A stretch of DNA of 64,000 bases from Candidatus Obscuribacter sp. (GTDB taxonomy: Bacteria; Cyanobacteriota; Vampirovibrionia; Obscuribacterales; Obscuribacteraceae). The notes below the pieces were generated by a model that worked only from the letters and a program-made list of their open reading frames with translations, was not told where the DNA came from and searched no databases. This document shows, piece after piece, positions 35,025 to 43,896 of the stretch. The stretch is taken from assembly GCA_016718315.1 (NCBI GenBank), contig JADKDV010000004.1, positions 434,001 to 498,000 of the forward strand, given 5' to 3'. Numbering within the stretch: the first letter of the stretch is position 1; every line of letters begins with the position of its first letter. A program made the position numbers and the translations under genes.

Positions 35025-36602
35025 ATGCTATTTAATAACAAACCCATTCAAAACAAGTGTGAGTCTGACTTTTGTATCAGAGCACTGACTTGTGCATTGC
35101 TTTTGTCAGTGACTTGCGCTGACAGTGCTTTGGCTCAAAATGGCTCTGGCTCAAAGTCGCCAGCAAATGCTCCAGCCAGTCAAGTGAGCACTGGTGCTAC
35201 GAGCGTTGCTGACCCATCGGACTCCAGATACCGCCCCACTGGCTCTGTCAGCGTAGGCGCAGACTCTTCTATGCGAGGACTGACTTTTGATACTTTTATC
35301 AGGCAAGTGGATAGATGCTACCCCAAATTGCTCGGTGCCGACGTAGAGCGCAAAATGGCAGGAGCGAGGCGTCTGGAGAGAGCTGGAGCCTTTGATCCAG
35401 TGCTCGCGCACGTAAGTGAGTATCAAAGAGTGCAGGATATTTTTGAGCCAGGTAAAGCTAAAAATGCTGTGCATAACGAAGGTCGCGTGGACCTTTTGAC
35501 TCGCTCTGGTATTAAGGTTTTTACAGCGTTTAGACTCAATCCAAATGATACAAAAACACCCTTTGTACCGACCGGTAAGGCTGGTGAGTATTCTGCCGGT
35601 GTGGTTATGCCATTGATGCGTGGTCTTGGTATAAACGAAAAAACGGCCGCTGAGCAGCGAGCTGTGCTTGGTGAGCCGCTGGCCGAGCAGGTTTTTGGTG
35701 GTAGTCGCCTGGAGATATTACTCAAAGCCGCTGCTACTTACTGGGACTGGGTTGGTGCAAAAGCCAGAGTAGATGTGGCTCGCAACTTACTCAGTCTGGC
35801 CGAAGCAAGAGTGGAGCAAATCAAACTACGTGTCAAAAACGGTGATGCCCCTCAACTGGATGTAGCCGAGTCTGAGCAGGAAATACAGCGTAGAAAAGCT
35901 GCTGTAATTAAGGCTGAGCGTGAATTTCAAAAGTTTTCATTGAGTCTGTCAGTTTATTTTTGGGATGCTAGTGGGGCGCCGGATAAAGTACCAGAGATTG
36001 CTGCTGTGCCACCACTGACGCCATTACCGTCACTTTTGCCGGAGTCAGCCTGGCTGCAGGGACGCGTGCTTGCTACCTCTATAAGACCAGAATTGAAGCG
36101 AATTGAGGTGGAGAGGAAGCAAGCGAGAGTGGACCTGCGTCTTGCCCAAAATATGATGTTGCCCGCTGTCGATGCCTATCTTGCCCAGGGCGCTGATACC
36201 GGCTCTCAGGGTATTGGTGCGGTAGTAAGAGGTGGTGTATCAATATCAGCTCCATTGCGTCAACGCACTGCTAGAGGTCAGGTGCAGGCAGCACAGCTAA
36301 AATTGCAAAAGCTCAATTTTGATGAAAAAACCGAAAAATTGAGAATACAAGCCGAGGTGGACGATACTGTCTCAGCTATCAATACATCTGCTGAACGATA
36401 TTTTGCTACGGCTACTGAGATAGCTCGGGCTAAAGATGTAGAAAAAGGAGAAAGGTTGAGGTTTTCGGCTGGTGACAGCACGTTGTTTTTGGTCAATCAA
36501 CGCGAGCGCACCACTGCCGAAGCTGAGATGAGACTGATTGATACCCATGTGGATTATCTACAAGCACTTGCTGCTTTTAAGGCAGTAACCTGTCAATTGT
36601 AG
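35025..36602 (+). CDS. TolC-family outer-membrane channel
   Basis: The ATG at 35025 follows the HlyD-type stop by 7 bases with AGTAGG 7 bases upstream. A signal peptide (IRALTCALLLSVTCADSALA) is followed by a Ser/Ala-rich linker and a TolC-type helical barrel: long amphipathic helices (AAATYWDWVGAKARVDVARN, AEARVEQIKLRVKNGDAPQLD) and the inner pair with QLKLQKLNFDEKTEKLRI. The internal duplication typical of TolC is visible. It forms the outer-membrane exit of the secretion system. Its presence is evidence for a diderm envelope. Confidence 0.9.
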   Translation: MLFNNKPIQNKCESDFCIRALTCALLLSVTCADSALAQNGSGSKSPANAPASQVSTGATSVADPSDSRYRPTGSVSVGADSSMRGLTFDTFIRQVDRCYPKLLGADVERKMAGARRLERAGAFDPVLAHVSEYQRVQDIFEPGKAKNAVHNEGRVDLLTRSGIKVFTAFRLNPNDTKTPFVPTGKAGEYSAGVVMPLMRGLGINEKTAAEQRAVLGEPLAEQVFGGSRLEILLKAAATYWDWVGAKARVDVARNLLSLAEARVEQIKLRVKNGDAPQLDVAESEQEIQRRKAAVIKAEREFQKFSLSLSVYFWDASGAPDKVPEIAAVPPLTPLPSLLPESAWLQGRVLATSIRPELKRIEVERKQARVDLRLAQNMMLPAVDAYLAQGADTGSQGIGAVVRGGVSISAPLRQRTARGQVQAAQLKLQKLNFDEKTEKLRIQAEVDDTVSAINTSAERYFATATEIARAKDVEKGERLRFSAGDSTLFLVNQRERTTAEAEMRLIDTHVDYLQALAAFKAVTCQL

Positions 36603-36664
36603 AGTCTCATGTGCTATCTGCCGGGTTACTATTGGGTGTTCTGTCTTGTTTGGTCGTATCCTTA

Positions 36665-36682
36665 TATGCTAATCTTTGCATA
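36665..36682. promoter_or_regulatory. palindrome in the ArsR-type gene leader
   Basis: TATGC (36665-36669) and GCATA (36678-36682) form an inverted repeat with an 8-base spacer, ending 19 bases before the ATG of the ArsR-type gene. Autoregulated ArsR proteins usually bind such a site overlapping their own promoter. Confidence 0.45.
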
Positions 36683-36701
36683 AGAGTAATTTGGAGAGTG
36701 T

Positions 36702-37112
36702 ATGCCTGATAGAGCGGTTGTTTGCGGAGAGTTAGCAAAGCTTTTTGGAGTTTTGTCTCATCCCGTCAGGATACGCATTCTTGAAGAGCTACAGTCTGAA
36801 GATCGCACTGTTGGTAATCTAAAGGATATTCTCGGTATTAGCCATGCTGCTGTTTCTCAACAGCTTGCTGTGCTGCGCAGTCATCATCTTGTAGTTGAAA
36901 GCCGTCAGGGTCGCAATGTCTTTTATCACTTGCGCAGTGCCAAGCTCGCTCGCTGGATAATGGATGGCACTGGCTTTATCCTGCCTGATGCTACCGAAGT
37001 ACAGAGAATGGTTACGGCGGTAGAGTCTGTACGTGATGTCTGGGGCGCTGAGTCAAAACCTAAGAAGTCGGCTGCCACTGCTAAGAAGACTGTTAAAGCT
37101 AAGAAAGTCTAG
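36702..37112 (+). CDS. ArsR-family winged-helix regulator
   Basis: A 136-residue regulator: LAKLFGVLSHPVRIRILEEL (the ArsR opening), recognition region LGISHAAVSQQLAVLRSHHL and wing VVESRQGRNVFYHL. The metal-binding CVC motif of ArsR/SmtB is absent from the helix (the sequence there is SEDRTVGNL), so it is probably not a classical metal sensor. The C terminus is a Lys/Ala-rich tail (KKSAATAKKTVKAKKV), perhaps aiding nonspecific DNA contact. GGAGAG precedes the ATG. It lies 99 bases after the TolC-type gene and may regulate the secretion genes. Confidence 0.9.
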   Translation: MPDRAVVCGELAKLFGVLSHPVRIRILEELQSEDRTVGNLKDILGISHAAVSQQLAVLRSHHLVVESRQGRNVFYHLRSAKLARWIMDGTGFILPDATEVQRMVTAVESVRDVWGAESKPKKSAATAKKTVKAKKV

Positions 37113-37238
37113 TGCGATAACAAGTATTGGCTAACATTGGCTAATCTTAACTGAGCCTTTTGTGACCATTCAATTTGATGGATTTTCTCGATTTGATGGG
37201 TTTGTCTCGGGCAGTGGCGGGGACTCTTTTTGATTTGC

Positions 37239-37278
37239 CTGTGGCATGAGAAATTGGCAGATATTTCTCATGCCACAG
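37239..37278 (+). other. 16-bp perfect hairpin in the ArsR-AKR spacer
   Basis: CTGTGGCATGAGAAAT (37239-37254) and its exact complement (37263-37278) flank an 8-base loop. A T5 run lies before it, and none follows on the plus strand. It probably ends or stabilises the ArsR transcript. The rest of the 37113-37428 spacer holds no gene; it is A/T-rich and should contain the aldo/keto reductase promoter. Confidence 0.6.
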
Positions 37279-37428
37279 CTGATCTCAAAATAGATAGCCC
37301 CAGGAGTGTTATTCGCGTAATTTAAAGATTTTGGGATTATTCCATCTGGATCAATTTGAAATAAAATAGTTCAATATTGAAGTAGTTGTGGTAAAACATA
37401 TCTCGTCAGATAGGACGAGGTTGTTTTT

Positions 37429-38469
37429 ATGAAATACAAAATTTTAGGACGCACAGGCGTAAGGATCTCTGAGCTTTGCCTGGGTGCCATGACCTTTGGC
37501 GAGGATTGGGGCGCGGGCATTGGCGCCAGTAAAGAAGAAAGCCGCAAAATGTTTGATGCCTTCCTCAAAGCTGGCGGTAACTTTATCGATACGGCCAATC
37601 TCTATACGCACGGCACTAGCGAGAGCTTCCTTGGTGAGTTTATGCAAGGGCAGCGCGAGCGCATTGTGCTTGCTACCAAGTACACCAACTCTTTTCCCAG
37701 TGGTGATCCCAATAGCTCTGGCAATCATCGCAAAAATCTAGTGCAATCTCTTGATGCCAGTCTAAGGCGTCTCAAGACCGACTACATTGACCTTTATTGG
37801 GTGCATGCCTGGGATTTTATGTCCTCTACCGAGGAGGTCATGCGCGCCCTCGATGCTGCCGTGCGCTCTGGTAAAGTGCTTTATGTGGGCATCTCCGACG
37901 CCCCTGCCTGGGTGGTCGCTAAAGCCAATACCATAGCTGAGTTGCGCGGTTGGGCACCATTTGTCGGCTTGCAAATTGAGTATTCGCTAGCTGAGCGCAC
38001 TTGCGAGCGAGAGCTGCTCCCTATGGCTAAGGATTTTGGTCTCACAGTTGCTGCCTGGGGACCCCTCAATGGTGGCACTCTTACAGGTAAGTATTTGCAA
38101 TCAAAAGTAGAGACTGACGCAAGATATACAACAGATCTGGCAAAGTCCATGCACAAGCCCAGTGAGCGCAAAGACAATATTGTCAGGGAAGTCCTGCGTA
38201 TTGCTAAAGAGCTTGGCTGCACGCCATCGCAAGTGGCCATTAGCTGGCTGCGCCAGACCGGTGGCAATATCGTGCCGATACTCGGTGCCAAGCGTCTCAG
38301 TCAATTAGAAGACAACTTAGCCAGTCTTGATGTCAAGCTTAGCGAGACTCAGATGAATAGCTTGCAAGCTGTAAGCTCGATTGAAATGGGATTTCCTCAT
38401 GAGTTTTTTGATAACGAAATGGCGCGCATGGTGATTTATGCCGGTATGCGCGATTTGATAGAGGTGTAA
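37429..38469 (+). CDS. aldo/keto reductase
   Basis: A TIM-barrel NADPH oxidoreductase of 346 residues: MKYKILGRTGVRISELCLG, FIDTANLYTHGTSESFLGEF (the Asp and Tyr of the tetrad), VLATKYTN (Lys) and YWVHAWDF (His). The cofactor-binding C-terminal region is NIVPILGAKRLSQLEDN. All four catalytic residues are present. It belongs to the group of general aldehyde/ketone reductases with a bacterial stress or detoxification role; no substrate can be assigned. A terminator and a MarR regulator gene follow on the same strand. Confidence 0.93.
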   Translation: MKYKILGRTGVRISELCLGAMTFGEDWGAGIGASKEESRKMFDAFLKAGGNFIDTANLYTHGTSESFLGEFMQGQRERIVLATKYTNSFPSGDPNSSGNHRKNLVQSLDASLRRLKTDYIDLYWVHAWDFMSSTEEVMRALDAAVRSGKVLYVGISDAPAWVVAKANTIAELRGWAPFVGLQIEYSLAERTCERELLPMAKDFGLTVAAWGPLNGGTLTGKYLQSKVETDARYTTDLAKSMHKPSERKDNIVREVLRIAKELGCTPSQVAISWLRQTGGNIVPILGAKRLSQLEDNLASLDVKLSETQMNSLQAVSSIEMGFPHEFFDNEMARMVIYAGMRDLIEV

Positions 38470-38520
38470 TGAATTAGTCTTTGCAATAGGCTGGCTCATA
38501 TCAAGAGCCTTTATCTGTGT

Positions 38521-38552
38521 CATGCAGCCAAGACAGAGAGCTTGGCTGCATG
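38521..38552 (+). terminator. hairpin terminator after the aldo/keto reductase
   Basis: CATGCAGCCAAG (38521-38532) and CTTGGCTGCATG (38541-38552) form a perfect 12-bp stem with an 8-base loop, followed by GTATTTTG. It is placed between the aldo/keto reductase and the MarR gene. Confidence 0.7.
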
Positions 38553-38582
38553 GTATTTTGAGTGGGTATCAAAGGCGGCCTT

Positions 38583-38993
38583 ATGACAAATACCGAGACA
38601 TTTGCCATATTTTTAAAAATTATGCGGGCGATGCACACCCTCATAGAGGATCTTGAGCCCGGACTTGAAGAACTCAAGCTCGAACCCAAAGAGTTTTTTT
38701 TGCTTTACTCAGTGGACGAAAACCCATATCCAGCTGAGCTGGCGCGTGCATTGCTTTTGCCTGGACCGACCGTGAGCTTTTTGATCAAGCGCGTCGAAAA
38801 AGCCGGATATCTCAAGCGCGAGACTGACAAACAAGATCTGCGCAAGTTTAAATTGACCCTGACCAAAAGTGGTCGAGCGGCTCTCAATCGTGGCTATGAA
38901 TTATTGGAAGTAGCACTGCAGAAACGGCTCGGTAAGCTCAATGCCAAAGCGCGTTTAGCACTTGTTGATGCGCTTGATCTGATGTCGGATTAA
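38583..38993 (+). CDS. MarR-family regulator
   Basis: A winged-helix regulator: helix region EEFFLLYSVDE-like (PKEFFLLYSVDENPYPAELA), recognition helix LPGPTVSFLIKRVEKAGYLKRE and wing TDKQDLRKFKLTLTKSGR, the MarR layout. The ATG at 38583 is preferred (AAGGCGG upstream) over an in-frame start seven codons earlier. MarR proteins usually respond to small phenolic or oxidant ligands. It may control the aldo/keto reductase just upstream or the SelW-like gene that is convergent with it. Confidence 0.85.
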   Translation: MTNTETFAIFLKIMRAMHTLIEDLEPGLEELKLEPKEFFLLYSVDENPYPAELARALLLPGPTVSFLIKRVEKAGYLKRETDKQDLRKFKLTLTKSGRAALNRGYELLEVALQKRLGKLNAKARLALVDALDLMSD

Positions 38994-38997
38994 CCGC

Positions 38998-39315
38998 TCA
39001 TTCGCCCAGTTTTGCTTTCATGATTTTGACGACTTCGCCTTCTTCGGGGAAGCGGCCAAGTAGTATCTTTGAGAATACACGGCTATCACCCAGGTCAACC
39101 TCGAAGACACCGCCAACGGTGCGGTGCATTTCGACTCTGACGCCAAACTCCCGCCCTATTTCAGCTGCCAGAGCTTCTGCTCTGGGCTCATAGCCGCAGC
39201 CGCCGCAGTAGGTTATAGCCATGTGCTTGTCTGCGTACTTTGACTTTTGTCCCAGCTCTTTATCTATTTGCTTTTTTAGATCTTGCAGCGACTTGCTGAT
39301 GTGATCGTCGGTCAT
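38998..39315 (-). CDS. SelT/SelW/SelH (Rdx) family thioredoxin-fold protein, Cys form
   Basis: A 105-residue protein whose core is AITYCGGCGYEPRAEALAAEI, the SelW-type CxxC redox motif (Cys where selenoproteins have Sec), followed by the family's VEMHRTVGGVFEVDLG and SKILLGRFPEEGEV. The N-terminal ~30 residues are a charged helical addition. Rdx proteins are thought to act in thiol redox. The stop is 2 bases from the MarR stop, so the two genes are convergent. It is downstream of a secreted protease gene on the same strand. Confidence 0.88.
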   Translation of the reverse strand: MTDDHISKSLQDLKKQIDKELGQKSKYADKHMAITYCGGCGYEPRAEALAAEIGREFGVRVEMHRTVGGVFEVDLGDSRVFSKILLGRFPEEGEVVKIMKAKLGE

Positions 39316-39342
39316 AATACTTACCCAAGTGGTCCCTTGATT

Positions 39343-40758
39343 TTACCTGCCTGTATAGAGTTTTTGTATCCTGTCTCTATCGTTTTGTGAGAGACCAGCG
39401 CTCTGCTTGTTTGCTGATGAGCTGGAGAAGTACATGATATCTGCCGGATTGGAACTGTGTGATAGCCCGAGAGCGTGCCCAAGCTCATGCAAGGTGGTGT
39501 GATAAAACCTTGTCTCGTCAAAGTCTTTTGCGTCTTTGTCTAAAAGTATATAGACAATAGCTTTGCGTTTACCCTCAGCGTTAGTGGTCGAATGTGTCTC
39601 ACCTGCCGCAAAAGAGTGTGTCAATTTACTTTGATCTGAAGTCCATTCACACTCGATATTGGCCTGGGGATTGGTGGCGACAAAGTTAAATGTGAGTCGA
39701 TTGTTGCTTGCTGCTGCCCATTCTCTAAAGGCTTTTTCGACCAGGTCAGCATACTTTTGACCACCTGACTGTGTCTTGCCTGAGGCCGACCAGATCAATT
39801 TGCTTCGCCAGATGTCGGGGACATAGACTTTGAGTGGCATGTCGGTTGCAGCAAACACACTGTAGGCGCTGTTGTACTCGCTCGTAGCCTGTCCCCTGGA
39901 CTCGGCGCTGCGGATGTTTTTAAAGTCCTGGGCGTAGTATTTGATCTCGTCCTTTATGCTCTGTGTGTCTGGGTCCTGTGGGTAAAGAGCGATAAAGCGT
40001 TTGCGCGACTGTTGTACTGCTTCCAGATCGCCTAGCTCAGATTGACAGCGCATCATCTGCTGCAAATAGTGTGTGTCCTTTGGGTCGAGGGCCATCGCTG
40101 CTTCTAGCTCAGGGATTGCCTCTTTGTATGACTTTGATTGCAAAAGTAGATTGATTAGCTTTTGGTGAGCGGCTAGATTTTTGGGGTTTTGGGCGCACTG
40201 TGCTTTTGCTGACGCAATAAGTCTCTCAAAATCCGCAGCTGATGCTGTTGGTGTTGTCTTGCCGCTTTGTACTGCACTGACTTTGTCGTCTTGAGCAAAA
40301 TACACGCCTAGTTCTGCCGCTCTGTCCATCACTGCGCGATTAGTTTTAAAGCGTTGTTGCACATCTTTGACCATGTTAATAGCACGTTGTTTGTCGCCGC
40401 ATTCATAGTATGCCTCTGCTACAGCCAACCATGCCTCCCCGTCGGCTGGTCTCAATCGCAATGCTTTGGAGTAGGCTTGCCAGGCATCCGGCCAGCGTTT
40501 GAGTTTGCTAAAGGCGATGCCAAGGTTGTACTGGGTGGCAAAACTAGAGGGATCAATTTTTGACGCTTGCCAGAGCAGCTCCGCTGCCTTTTGATTGTTA
40601 TTGACGTCTAGCTGTGCAGCACCAGCTACGCCCAGATCGTAGGCTCTTTGTTTGTCTTCGTAGGATGTCTCGGCAGAGGCTTGCGGCAAATTAGCGGCGC
40701 AAGATAAAGTAGTGGCGATTAGCGCACCCAAAATCATGGATTTAAGCTTGACCAGCAT
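39343..40758 (-). CDS. secreted TPR-matrixin zinc metalloprotease
   Basis: A signal peptide (MILGALIATTLSCAANLPQASA) is followed by TPR repeats (residues ~40-140 and ~190-240: QYNLGIAFSKLKRWPDAWQA, LAVAEAYYECGDKQRAINM). The last ~180 residues are a matrixin (M10A-type) domain: zinc site HELGHALGLSH (His424, Glu425, His428, His434) and a Met-turn region DIMYFSS. No cysteine-switch propeptide is seen, so activation differs from animal MMPs. Being exported, it probably digests extracellular proteins. The combination of TPR and matrixin in one chain is unusual. It precedes the SelW-like gene. Confidence 0.88.
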   Translation of the reverse strand: MLVKLKSMILGALIATTLSCAANLPQASAETSYEDKQRAYDLGVAGAAQLDVNNNQKAAELLWQASKIDPSSFATQYNLGIAFSKLKRWPDAWQAYSKALRLRPADGEAWLAVAEAYYECGDKQRAINMVKDVQQRFKTNRAVMDRAAELGVYFAQDDKVSAVQSGKTTPTASAADFERLIASAKAQCAQNPKNLAAHQKLINLLLQSKSYKEAIPELEAAMALDPKDTHYLQQMMRCQSELGDLEAVQQSRKRFIALYPQDPDTQSIKDEIKYYAQDFKNIRSAESRGQATSEYNSAYSVFAATDMPLKVYVPDIWRSKLIWSASGKTQSGGQKYADLVEKAFREWAAASNNRLTFNFVATNPQANIECEWTSDQSKLTHSFAAGETHSTTNAEGKRKAIVYILLDKDAKDFDETRFYHTTLHELGHALGLSHSSNPADIMYFSSSSANKQSAGLSQNDRDRIQKLYTGR

Positions 40759-40898
40759 CTAGGAGGTTTTTCCTGCAGGGCTAATTGGTCGATCTTAGCA
40801 AACACTTGGGCTTGTGTTGTGGCACTTCTATTTGTGCTTGAGGCTGGATTAAGATATCAATGCCCCGTCGGTGAGTCAATTAAGCAAGGAGTGTGGTA

Positions 40899-42212
40899 GT
40901 GCGTAAATTGGTAGGGATGTCTCTCGCTCTAGCTCTCGCTGTAAATAGCCAGGCTGCTTGGGCGCGCAGTGGCGATAGCAGTGCCGGTAAAAGTGGAGGT
41001 AAGGCGGCCATGACTAAAATCGCTGTTGTCAAAGCCAACAAAAAGCCGATGGTCGAAAAGTACCTCCTCGAGGGCAACCTGGCTAAGGGGGAGGTGGATT
41101 TAACCGCCAGACTGGAGTCGCACCCAAAGGATGATCAGGCTAGATTTGGGCTTGGTGTCTTGCAGTTTTTGCAGGCAGTGGAGGGGCTCTCGCAGGATTT
41201 GTACCGCTATGGCCTGCGTAATGTTGGCGAGGATCGTCCACGTTTGCCTATGCTCAATATGCCCATTACGACCAACCCTGACAGCGAGAGCATCGACTAC
41301 CAAAAGTGGCGCGGTTTGATTGATCGCTTTTATCAAAAGGTAACTGCTGCCGAGGCGACCCTGGCGCAAGTGACTGATGCCGATGTGAAATTGCCCCTGC
41401 ATTTTGGCATGATCAAACTCGACTTTACCGGCAAAAAAGATGCTGAGCAAAAGCAAGGATTATGGAAGGTCTTCGCCAATCTTACTCGCCATAAGACTGT
41501 GACCGAAGCACAATCGAGTCGCTTCTATATCAAATTTGATCGCGGCGATGTCCATTGGCTCAGGGGGTATTGCAATGTTTTTGCCGCTGTTTGCAATATG
41601 TACCTGGCACACGACAGCAAAGAGATGTTTGACCGTACTGGCTTTTTGCTATTTAGAAAGGTTGATAGTGCCTATCCAGATCTCGGTAGAGACACACGTA
41701 TAGCTGGACGTATGGAGCACATCGGCGATTTGCTTGATTTTGTGGCAATGATACATCTAGTAAGCTGGGATGTTGTTGAGCCTAAGCGCATGGAAGCTGC
41801 ATTGCACAATATGGAGGCGGTTATTGCGCAGAGTCGGGAGACATGGCGCTTTATCATGGCTGAGACCGATGACGATCAAGAATGGTTACCTAATCCCAGG
41901 CAAACAGGTGTTATACCGGGCGCAAATGTAAGCGAGGAGATGGTCGCATCCTGGGCTGGGATTATGGATGAAAGCGAGATGATTTTATCCGGCAGATTGC
42001 TACTGCCATTTTGGCGAGGTGATGGCACCCGCGGTATCAATCTACGCAAAGTGTTTTTGGCGCCCAGGCGCTTTGATCTGGTTTTGTGGATTCAAGGTGG
42101 TGCTGCACTGCCATATCTGGAGCGCGGTCCATTGACTCATGGCTCCACCTGGCGTGAGCTTCGTTCTGACTTCGGGCATCATTTCCCAGGTTTTGCTTTG
42201 TGGTTTAACTAG
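40899..42212 (+). CDS. exported protein of unknown function, 437 aa
   Basis: The GTG at 40899 is chosen: AAGGAG lies 7 bases before it, and a signal peptide follows (LVGMSLALALAVNSQAAWA). The mature protein begins with a Gly/Ser/Lys-rich stretch, then KKPMVEKYLLEGNLAKGEVDLTARL and a TPR-like helix pair (DQARFGLGVLQFLQAVEGL). The central and C-terminal parts are helical with conserved-looking aromatic and acidic patches (RGYCNVFAAVCNMYLAHDSKE, RFDLVLWIQGGAALPYLERG). No catalytic motif recognised. The gene is convergent with the membrane-protein gene 13 bases on. Confidence 0.72.
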   Translation: MRKLVGMSLALALAVNSQAAWARSGDSSAGKSGGKAAMTKIAVVKANKKPMVEKYLLEGNLAKGEVDLTARLESHPKDDQARFGLGVLQFLQAVEGLSQDLYRYGLRNVGEDRPRLPMLNMPITTNPDSESIDYQKWRGLIDRFYQKVTAAEATLAQVTDADVKLPLHFGMIKLDFTGKKDAEQKQGLWKVFANLTRHKTVTEAQSSRFYIKFDRGDVHWLRGYCNVFAAVCNMYLAHDSKEMFDRTGFLLFRKVDSAYPDLGRDTRIAGRMEHIGDLLDFVAMIHLVSWDVVEPKRMEAALHNMEAVIAQSRETWRFIMAETDDDQEWLPNPRQTGVIPGANVSEEMVASWAGIMDESEMILSGRLLLPFWRGDGTRGINLRKVFLAPRRFDLVLWIQGGAALPYLERGPLTHGSTWRELRSDFGHHFPGFALWFN

Positions 42213-42225
42213 TAGTTTGAATTGA

Positions 42226-42984
42226 CTAGTTGGCGTAAATGTTCAGGTTTTCTTTGGGGCTTGGCACGATTACATATTGATTGTCAGGTGTGCGTTGTAA
42301 AATGGGCTTGTAGCAGTATGATCCATGTTCTAGTCGTTTGACAAAGCTGATTCCTGGCGTGATTTCTACTTCTCTAAATAGAGCGTATAGCCTGCCTCCA
42401 CCGTAGTACGAGTCGTAGGAGCATAGTTTATAGATACCATCAGCGGTATCGATTACGGCGACGCCATCTTTTGTCGGTGCGGCACCAATATTGCAACCCT
42501 GTATAAGTCCCCAGTGTATTAGATAGCAGATGAATATTAGCGGTACTATCGCAGGTAATCTGGTTGGCTTGAACCACCTACATGCCAATACGACTTGTGG
42601 CATTAGCTCAGCAATACAGGTATAGTTAAAATCTGGAGTTGGTAGGATCAGCATCACGACTAGAGCCTGGATGTCTTGTGCTCCTGCTGGCTTGATCTGG
42701 CGCAAAAATATAAATGTAGTAAGCCCGAGAAATAACGTGGAAAGTATTTTTATGACTTCCATACTCTCGATAACTATGTAGCCATGTGTAGCAAAAAAGC
42801 CGTTAACCGTGGCCGCAATTATCAAATAAGTCACAGCCCAGCGCAGATTATCGGCACTGCGCGCTCGGTAACTTGGATTGAGATTGTCGTACCACTGGCG
42901 CAAGTCGGTCATAGGAGCATGTATTGCCTCAATCGCTTTATCGATGATGACACAGGCAGTATTGTCTGTGTGGTTGGCGCGCAC
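42226..42984 (-). CDS. integral membrane protein, unknown
   Basis: About five hydrophobic helices (AVTYLIIAATVNGFFAT, VIKILSTLFLGLTTFIFL, ALVVMLILPTPD, LPAIVPLIFICYLIHWGLI) are followed by a ~75-residue soluble C-terminal part rich in Tyr, Gly and Pro (YDSYYGGGRLYALFREVE). No family recognised. The GTG start at 42984 lacks a clear ribosome-binding site; an ATG 24 codons in (42912) is an alternative. The promoter region is shared with the divergent methyltransferase gene. Confidence 0.6.
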   Translation of the reverse strand: MRANHTDNTACVIIDKAIEAIHAPMTDLRQWYDNLNPSYRARSADNLRWAVTYLIIAATVNGFFATHGYIVIESMEVIKILSTLFLGLTTFIFLRQIKPAGAQDIQALVVMLILPTPDFNYTCIAELMPQVVLACRWFKPTRLPAIVPLIFICYLIHWGLIQGCNIGAAPTKDGVAVIDTADGIYKLCSYDSYYGGGRLYALFREVEITPGISFVKRLEHGSYCYKPILQRTPDNQYVIVPSPKENLNIYAN

Positions 42985-43089
42985 ATATACAAACTTACTG
43001 CAACAAGCTTGAGATTTGACAGCGCTCCTGGGATTGCAATAGTAGTAAACTTGCTTTATATCTCACCCACTGTCACAGGTAAGTCACCG

Positions 43090-43848
43090 ATGTCCAAAGA
43101 AGCACCCAATGCCACCTGGTATGAGGAGTTTTTTACTGGCGCAGCTCTAGATCTGTGGCGGCTGGCGGTCACACCTGAGGCGACCGAGCAGGAAGTAGCG
43201 TTTTTGCAAGAGGCGCTGGAGACACCAGTGGGCGGTCATCTGCTTGATGTACCGTGTGGTAACGGTCGGCTCAGCTTGCCGATGTCCCTTTTGGGCTATC
43301 AGGTAACAGGCATAGACACCTGCGAGGAATTTATAAAAGAGGCAAAAGAAAAGGCTGTAGCTTATGAGAGCACGGTTAATTTTGCTGTTGGCGATATGCG
43401 CAAACTAGATGAGCCTGGCAAGTATGATGGTGCATTTTGTATGGGTAACAGCTTTGGCTATTTTGACCGCAGTGGCACCATGCAGTTTTTGGAGGCAGTC
43501 TATAAGAGCCTCAAGCCTGACTCACAATTTATACTGGACTCACAGATGATCGCGGAGTGCTTCCTCGTCAATGGTGGAGAGCGGGAATGGGTGCAGCGCG
43601 GCGATATGTATATGCTTGTCGATAATCACTATGATGCCGCTCGCAGCTTTGTCGAGACTGAGTATACCTTTATCAAAGGTGGCAAGGAAGAAAAACGCAA
43701 ATCCACTCACTGGATCTATACAGCCGGAGAGCTAAGTCACATGTGTGAGCAAGCCGGTTTTACTGTGGTTGAAATGTTTGGCTCTGCTGAATGTGAGCCC
43801 TTTGAGCTAGGTGCTGAGCGGATGTTGCTTGTTGCCCGTAAAAACTAA
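43090..43848 (+). CDS. class I SAM-dependent methyltransferase
   Basis: The ATG at 43090 (MSKEAPNATW) is chosen; the long reading frame before it is antisense to another gene. SAM-binding motif I is HLLDVPCGNGRLSLPM, the acidic motif II strand is VTGIDTCEEFI, and the motif III-IV region is GDMRKLDEPGKYDGAFCMGNSFG. The C-terminal strands (WIYTAGELSHMCEQAGFTVVEMFG) are typical of small-molecule methyltransferases. The substrate is unknown. About 253 residues, normal length. Confidence 0.88.
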   Translation: MSKEAPNATWYEEFFTGAALDLWRLAVTPEATEQEVAFLQEALETPVGGHLLDVPCGNGRLSLPMSLLGYQVTGIDTCEEFIKEAKEKAVAYESTVNFAVGDMRKLDEPGKYDGAFCMGNSFGYFDRSGTMQFLEAVYKSLKPDSQFILDSQMIAECFLVNGGEREWVQRGDMYMLVDNHYDAARSFVETEYTFIKGGKEEKRKSTHWIYTAGELSHMCEQAGFTVVEMFGSAECEPFELGAERMLLVARKN

Positions 43849-43896
43849 GATTGCCATTGTTTGAGCATTTTGCGTAAGGTGGGCAAAGAAGGAAAA

